A stretch of 64,000 bases of DNA from Bog-473 sp049513455. Lineage in GTDB: Bacteria > Actinomycetota > Acidimicrobiia > Acidimicrobiales > RAAP-2. The stretch spans positions 5,854 to 69,853 of the forward strand of contig JBEKWB010000036.1 of assembly GCA_049513455.1 (NCBI GenBank), given 5' to 3'. Positions 59,321-64,000 of the stretch are shown here, in pieces (the first letter of the stretch is position 1; each line of letters opens with the position of its first letter). The notes under the pieces were generated by a model. The model was not told the origin of the DNA. It saw only the letters and a program-made list of their open reading frames with translations, and made no database searches. The translations under genes were made by a program, and so were the position numbers.

Positions 59321-60204
59321 GAGAACACGCCTTTCTCCTCCACCGTCGGTAGCTCGCCGGCTCCGATGTGTTCGGCCCGCCGCCGCATCAACTCGCCAAC
59401 CGACACCGTGTCGGCCGCGATGATGAACTTGCCGTCGCGCAAGGCCCGCAACAGGCTGCGGCCCTGTTCGACCAGGTCGGCGACCTTCCCACCGCTGGCC
59501 AGCACCCGCGCCTTCACCTCCTGGTAATCCCATTGCGGATCGACGTGGGGGCGCTCGCGGCTCAGTTCGGGGGGCCGGTTACGGCCGCTGTTCCAGAGCC
59601 GCGTTTCGAGGAGCCCGTCCCCGCCGGGGTAGAAGATGGCGGCGCGCAGCTTCGTGCCGCTGAGCGCGAATGCGTTGGCGAGGCACTCGGTATAGGTGCT
59701 CAGGCCGGCCTTGGATGCCGCGTAGATCGCCAGATCGGGCAAGGGCTGATAGCCCCCGTTGCTCGAGGAGGTATTGACGACCCACCCGTCCTCGCCGCCG
59801 TCCAACATGCGGGGCACGAAGGCGGCCACGCAGTTGGCGGCACCGAAGAGGTTCACGCCGAAGCACCACTTCCAGTCGTTCGGCGTCCAGTTCCAGGGTT
59901 TGGCCACGCCGCCACCGCCGACGCCGGCGTTGTTGAAGAGGAAGTGGCACACCCCGTGGCGGTCATAGACCTCACGTGCACAGGCCTCCATCGACTCCGG
60001 CCGAGAGACATCGGTTTGGATGCCGGCGAGGCGCTCTCGCCCGAACCTGTCACCGAGACGCCCCACTGTGTCCTCGAGCACCGGCTGCTCGATGTCAGCG
60101 ACGACGACGGTCGCCTCCTCTTCCAGCAACGCCTCGACCAGCCCGGCCCCGATCCCGCTCGCCCCACCCGTGACGACGGCGACCCTGCCAGTCAACTCAC
60201 CCAC
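59317..60204 (-). CDS. Short-chain dehydrogenase/reductase
   Basis: A 295-residue SDR, first gene of the amidohydrolase/ADC operon. Cofactor loop VTGGASGIGAGLVEALLEEE near 12, NNAGVGGGG near 90, and the active site NTSSSNGGYQPLPDLAIYAA-SK near 145-167 are all present. It probably oxidises or reduces an alcohol/ketone before the decarboxylase and amidohydrolase steps. The GTG start at 60204 opens the first strand. Confidence 0.9.
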   Translation of the reverse strand: MGELTGRVAVVTGGASGIGAGLVEALLEEEATVVVADIEQPVLEDTVGRLGDRFGRERLAGIQTDVSRPESMEACAREVYDRHGVCHFLFNNAGVGGGGVAKPWNWTPNDWKWCFGVNLFGAANCVAAFVPRMLDGGEDGWVVNTSSSNGGYQPLPDLAIYAASKAGLSTYTECLANAFALSGTKLRAAIFYPGGDGLLETRLWNSGRNRPPELSRERPHVDPQWDYQEVKARVLASGGKVADLVEQGRSLLRALRDGKFIIAADTVSVGELMRRRAEHIGAGELPTVEEKGVFS

Positions 60205-60406
60205 CGCCGAAGGATATGCCAGATTATGAGAACGTCGCTATCAGCGCTCCCGGCCCTGCGCACTGCCCGGTTGTTCCTTTTCCACCTCATTTCCTGGCAG
60301 GTTGATTCGCCAAGAAATCTGGCTCTCCGGTTTCAGTGGGGAGTGAGTGATCGCAGTTTCGGGGGCCTGATGGGACTCGGCCACGTGACGCCACCGGCAT
60401 GGAGGA

Positions 60407-60466
60407 GCCCGCGCAGTCTGTTCAGCTGCGCGGGCAGCGGAGAGCCGCCCGGCGGGATCCCCCGCC
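60407..60466. terminator. Two adjacent hairpins between the SDR operon and the binding-protein gene
   Basis: GCCCGCGCAG (60407-60416) pairs with 60426-60435, and GGCGGG (60451-60456) with CCCGCC (60461-60466). They lie downstream of the leftward binding-protein gene, so they are candidate terminators. No T-run follows. The rest of 60205-60639 holds no recognisable gene and should contain the SDR operon promoter. Confidence 0.45.
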
Positions 60467-60639
60467 AGGAACTCTCCACAAGCAAAGACGAGTCCGCCAT
60501 TCAACCGTATCGGTTGCGGAGTTTGCGGCGTTGGTTCATTCAATGGCCTCACTGAGCTCTGAAACAAAGGCGCACTGGAGAATTCTCGGGGCAGTCGGTA
60601 TTCCGAATCGCAACCTCCGTCGGCCGGCCGAACCCGTGC

Positions 60640-62022
60640 TCACAGGGCGTTTATTTGCGCCTGCTGCGCTGCGGTCAGCTGGATGACGTTCTTGGGATTG
60701 CAGTTCCAGATGGACTGCGTGGGGTGGGTGAGCGCCTTGTCGTAGATGATCCCCTTGGCCTCAAACCTGAGCAAGGCGAAACATGGGGAGGGCTGGGGGT
60801 TCTCGTTGGAGAGCCCTAAGCTGGCAACGGGCGCCTCGATGCCTCCGGCGTCCCAGTTCTTTGTGGCTGCGGCGTGGCTCAGCACGCAGGTCACCGTGAG
60901 GTTGCTGGCGCCGCAGGCCGAGGCCGACTTCGCCCACAGGAGCCACGACTCGGCCCCCTCCTCGTCGTCGAAGTCGATGGTGTCACCCTTGGCGTATCTG
61001 TGCATGGTGGTGACGAGCTCTTCGGTCGAGGGGTTCTGCGAGGCCAACCCGAGTGGCCACCACGACGTCTCGACGTAGACCGGGGGCAGGCTCGGGTTAG
61101 CGACCACGGCTTGCTGCGTCTGGGTGTTGTCGAACTGGACTCCCAGCGCAACGAAGGCGGGGTGGTAGCCGGCGGTCGTCATCGCCTGGGCGAAGGGAGT
61201 GAAGTTGGCATTGTCGGCGGGCCACAGGGCCGTGACCCCCTTTTGCTGATATTGCTCGACGTAGGGCGCCCAGTTCTCCACCGAAGTCGGGGGCTCCAGG
61301 AAGTCGACGACGGTCCAACCCGCAGCCTCGGCGCCGAACTCGTACTTCGTTTCGGGCTGAAGGACCGAGGGGGTATCGGACCCCCCCATGCCGGCCACCT
61401 TGACCGCCTTCGGGTAGGCCTTGGCCAGCGCGAAGAACCACCCCGAGGAGATCGAGTCTGTATTGCCGCCACTCGGGTCGACCTGGTCGGTGGCAGCATC
61501 GGACGCGTTCGAGGCGAGGTAGCCGGTGATCTGTCCCAGCCCGCACTTCTCACGGATCGGGACGGACGGCTGGTCGAGGGCCATGCCGCCGCCGACCGCC
61601 ATGAAGTCGCTCTGGCAGGCCGCTGTCGCTTCCTGCGCCGCGTTGAACAGCGCGGCGTCCCGGTTGTCGATCACGATCTTGCGCCCGTCGATGCCCCCGG
61701 CGGCGTTGCACCAGTCCGCGAAGGCGGTGGCCTGCTGGGGGAACTCCGCCTCGAGTCCCGGGTCAATGGTGTTGGCGGCGTCGTTGAAGACGGCGATGTT
61801 GATGGTCTTATCGCCCACACCGCGCACCGAGGAGGCACCGCCCGGTCCCGGTTCGCAAATTTTGCCGACCCCGGGCCACACGCCGCTGGCGCTCGACGCC
61901 GTCGTCGCCGCCGCGGTGGTCGACGAGAGTGCGATGGACGTCCCGGCGAAAATCACTGCCGCCATTGCCAGCGGCAGCGCCGACTTTCGAAGCTGGATCA
62001 GCCCCTTGCAGAACATCCTCAC
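60640..62022 (-). CDS. ABC transporter substrate-binding protein, branched-chain amino acid type
   Basis: A 460-residue exported periplasmic-binding-type protein. The signal sequence covers about residues 12-45 (ALPLAMAAVIFAGTSIALSS). The Leu/Ile/Val-binding fold then follows, with DKTINIAVFNDAANTIDPGL, ADWCNAAGGIDGRKIVIDNR and AMTTAGYHPAFVALGVQFDN. No lipobox is seen near the signal end. No permease or ATPase genes are next to it, so it may serve a transporter elsewhere. It may feed substrate to the adjacent catabolic operon. Confidence 0.85.
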   Translation of the reverse strand: MRMFCKGLIQLRKSALPLAMAAVIFAGTSIALSSTTAAATTASSASGVWPGVGKICEPGPGGASSVRGVGDKTINIAVFNDAANTIDPGLEAEFPQQATAFADWCNAAGGIDGRKIVIDNRDAALFNAAQEATAACQSDFMAVGGGMALDQPSVPIREKCGLGQITGYLASNASDAATDQVDPSGGNTDSISSGWFFALAKAYPKAVKVAGMGGSDTPSVLQPETKYEFGAEAAGWTVVDFLEPPTSVENWAPYVEQYQQKGVTALWPADNANFTPFAQAMTTAGYHPAFVALGVQFDNTQTQQAVVANPSLPPVYVETSWWPLGLASQNPSTEELVTTMHRYAKGDTIDFDDEEGAESWLLWAKSASACGASNLTVTCVLSHAAATKNWDAGGIEAPVASLGLSNENPQPSPCFALLRFEAKGIIYDKALTHPTQSIWNCNPKNVIQLTAAQQAQINAL

Positions 62023-62143
62023 ACCCTCCCCTTGTGATCGGATCGCTCAACTATGACCCCAACCGAAGCGGGGGTGCCGCGCACAGGCTAGGCGACGGCG
62101 AACCGAAATGCATGGGAACCGATCCTCAGCTGTTCGACCACGC

Positions 62144-62331
62144 CTGTAGGGTCCATTTATTCGTTCAATGCCCTGACCTGGAGCTTCACGGGGCGCCAGC
62201 GTGTGGGTACGACCATCGGTGAGACGGGAGGGTCGAGGCTCGTCGAGGTGCCTACCTCTGGTGCTACCGCACCGCCTCTTTCTCGAGAAGCCGCAGGTCA
62301 ATCGGCGCATCGAGTATTTGGACCCAACAGG
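62144..62331. mobile_element. 185-bp MITE-like element, copy B, with 5-bp flanking repeats
   Basis: The core 62145-62329 has the same 185-bp length as copy A at 48028-48212, with about four differences. Taken as 62144-62331, it is flanked by CACGC on both sides (62139-62143 and 62332-62336), a likely target duplication. Inverted ends begin TGTAGGGTCC and TGTTGGGTCC. It sits between the binding-protein and P450 genes. Confidence 0.88.
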
Positions 62332-62351
62332 CACGCTTGGGCGCGCAGCCG

Positions 62352-63587
62352 CTACCAGACGAGCTCGAGGTTCTCCACGCTGCGCAGGCCCCGGGCGTAG
62401 TGGAGCTCGCTGCCCGGCTTGAGCGAGTAGTCGGGGATGCGCTTGTGCCACTCACGCAAGGTCACCCGGAGCTCCCGGCGGGCCAGGTGCGAGCCGAGAC
62501 ACCGATGGACGCCGGCCCCGAACCCGACGTGGCGGTTGATGGCGCGGTCGAAGCGCACCGTCATCGGGTCGTCGAACTCCGCCGGGTCGACGTTGGCGGC
62601 ACCGAGGGACGCCATCATCATCGTGCCGGCCTTCACCGGGCACCCGGCCACCTCGGTGTCGGCGACGACCATGCGGGGCACGCCGGGGACCGGGCTCTCC
62701 CAGCGGAGGAGCTCCTCCACGGCGGCCGGGATGACCGAGGGATCCTTGGCGATCTGGCGGCGGTGCTCGGGGTTCTGGGCCAGGAAGGCGAAAAAGCAGG
62801 TGAGCGAGTCGGTCACCGTGTCGAGCCCGGCGATCAGGAAGAGGAAGCAGATGTCGAGAATGTCCTCGCGGCTGAGGCGGCTGCCATCCATCTCGGTTTT
62901 CAGGAAGCCCGACAGGATGTCGTCGCGCGGCTCCCGCTCGCGCTCGTCGAGGATGGCGTTGAAGTAGTCATAGATCTCCTGCGCCGTCTCGTTCTGGATG
63001 CGCGCCCGCTCCTCCAGGTCGACCTTCTCGGCCTCCATCATCGTGGCCCCGCCGGGCCGGATGATCCCGTCCTTCATGCGGAGGAACGTGTCGAGCTCCT
63101 CCCACGGCAGCCCCATGAGGCCGAGGAAGACGGCCGAGGGGAAGGGCACGGCCAGCTCGTCGGTGAAGTGGCAGCTGCCGCGGTCGGCAAACGTGTCGAT
63201 GAAGCGGTTCACGCGCGCCGCGATGTCGTCTTCAATGGCGTCCATGCGCTTGGGGGCGAACAGCGGGTCGAGCAGCTTGCGGTAGCCGAGGTGGTCGGGC
63301 GGGTCGATGCTCAAGGGGATGAGCGGCCGGATGTTGCCGAGCTGCACGACGCCCTGCGACGTGAAGAGCTCCGGGTGGCGGAGCACCTCATCCACCGCGT
63401 TCCGCCCGGCGGCCACGGCGAACCCGTCGACCGGGCAGAAGAGCCCGCCGCCCTCGATCCACCGCTGATAGCGAGGCTGTGGGTTGGCCATGTCGAGCAG
63501 GGCCTCAAGCGCTCGATCGTTCTCGGTCCCGAACCCGCCCTCAGGCAGGGCCGCCCCCGGGTCCTCTCTTGTTGCCTGCTGGGTCAT
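62352..63587 (-). CDS. Cytochrome P450
   Basis: A 411-residue bacterial P450. The heme-ligand motif is FGAGVHRCLGSHLARRE near residue 355, the I-helix FLIAGLDTVTDSLT near 245, and the ExxR segment VEELLRWESPVPG near 290. It differs clearly from the P450 at 25454 and resembles groups that oxidise terpenoid or steroid-like substrates. The ATG at 63587 is preferred because GGAGG lies six bases upstream. A second ATG is at 63599. Confidence 0.92.
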   Translation of the reverse strand: MTQQATREDPGAALPEGGFGTENDRALEALLDMANPQPRYQRWIEGGGLFCPVDGFAVAAGRNAVDEVLRHPELFTSQGVVQLGNIRPLIPLSIDPPDHLGYRKLLDPLFAPKRMDAIEDDIAARVNRFIDTFADRGSCHFTDELAVPFPSAVFLGLMGLPWEELDTFLRMKDGIIRPGGATMMEAEKVDLEERARIQNETAQEIYDYFNAILDEREREPRDDILSGFLKTEMDGSRLSREDILDICFLFLIAGLDTVTDSLTCFFAFLAQNPEHRRQIAKDPSVIPAAVEELLRWESPVPGVPRMVVADTEVAGCPVKAGTMMMASLGAANVDPAEFDDPMTVRFDRAINRHVGFGAGVHRCLGSHLARRELRVTLREWHKRIPDYSLKPGSELHYARGLRSVENLELVW

Positions 63588-63623
63588 GGCGTCCTCCACG
63601 GCGTCTCGTGCGGCCTTGGGTGA

Positions 63624-63635
63624 AAACGTCTGTTT
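63624..63635. promoter_or_regulatory. Short palindrome upstream of the P450 gene
   Basis: AAACGTCTGTTT has AAAC/GTTT arms around four bases, within a longer GAAAACGTCTGTTTCC that is nearly symmetrical. It is 37 bases upstream of the P450 start, where a TetR-type repressor could bind. Recognised by eye; no regulator is nearby. Confidence 0.3.
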
Positions 63636-64000
63636 CCGACCCTAGCCAGTGGAGGGGCCCCGTGCCCGCCATTGGCGGGCGCCAGCATCATGTCGAACGT
63701 CCAGATCTCTCTCACGTCCGGTGCCAGGACTTCGATGGTCATCTACTCATCATCCCAGTTCGGGAGAACTCTCAGGCGTCGGGTTGACCAACACCCCGCC
63801 AGAATCCGAAGAGTCTCCATGACCGTTGCGGTCACCCCGGACGAATGAAATGCTGATAGTTGGCTGCCGGTGTGGTCGCCGATTGTGGCTTGCAACCTCG
63901 AGTGCGTCGAAGAGTCTGGCGCGAGGACCCCGGGGGACCAAGGACTGTCGCTACGAGCACGAACCCCAGCATCCGCTTCCACCTGGTCCTCCCCGGCAGC
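63636..64000. other. Window end, no gene recognised
   Basis: Composition is less GC-rich and open frames are short on both strands without family resemblance. A gene beyond the window may begin or end here. Confidence 0.35.

Noticed and set aside
62047..62451. Minus-strand frame covering MITE copy B
   Set aside because: Its translation matches that of copy A only because the DNA is repeated. It runs through the element ends and lacks a ribosome-binding site.

Overview
The window reads as a chromosomal segment of a high-GC actinobacterium. An Acidimicrobiia-like lineage is my best guess. The basis is the very GC-rich coding DNA, many GTG starts, a CysM-CysO-Mec cysteine pathway, an F420-type LLM oxidoreductase, two P450s, and two secreted proteins with 42-residue 'GYWLVASDGG' repeats, which I associate with that class. 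No 16S rRNA gene is present, so the taxonomy is inference.

Layout. 0.1-2.5 kb: 1-Cys peroxiredoxin, crotonase-family protein, HAD phosphatase. 2.5-19.8 kb: a cell-surface glycan locus. It has four glycosyltransferases (a fifth paralogue lies at 29.4 kb), a Wzm/Wzt-type ABC exporter whose ATPase carries a C-terminal extension, three methyltransferase or methyltransferase-like proteins, a SpoIID/LytB protein and an FG-GAP-like protein sharing the same repeat tail, and a Tat-exported DMFase-like protein. clpP and tRNA-Leu(UAG) are embedded in it. 19.9-38.6 kb: core and accessory metabolism. This covers glycerate kinase, SDR, LLM oxidoreductase, hydrolase, LON-domain protein, P450, two MaoC-type dehydratase subunits, nitroreductase, the rph-rdgB pair, an MBL hydrolase, a DUF429/small protein/Doc-like operon, the cysM-cysO-mec operon and smpB. 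It ends with ssrA (tmRNA), whose predicted tag is AEPQLALAA.

38.97-about 56 kb: a mosaic, probably horizontally acquired region between ssrA and a truncated 3' fragment of a tRNA-Val gene. It holds an intact IS3-like element with inverted ends, IS remnants, several MITE-like elements, a truncated gpsA and two frameshifted genes. Its coherent core is a cluster resembling the dormancy (DosR) regulon of mycobacteria: a phosphoribosyltransferase/dienelactone hydrolase fusion, a broken PRPP synthetase, DUF1918, a frameshifted CBS-pair protein, an erythromycin-esterase homologue, a BON/DUF2267 protein and a lysine-rich histone-like protein. Four sites resembling the DosR palindrome lie 50-70 bp upstream of these units.

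56-64 kb: a tightly overlapping SDR, amidohydrolase, acetoacetate-decarboxylase-like, amidohydrolase operon that looks catabolic. Next come a branched-chain-amino-acid-type binding protein, a second copy of a 185-bp MITE with 5-bp flanking repeats, and a P450.

The glycan locus appears to build and export a surface polysaccharide. The Wzt-type exporter next to methyltransferases suggests export coupled to chain-end modification. The 41-50 kb cluster looks like a stress or hypoxia module decaying under IS activity. No rRNA operon, CRISPR array or complete prophage was seen.
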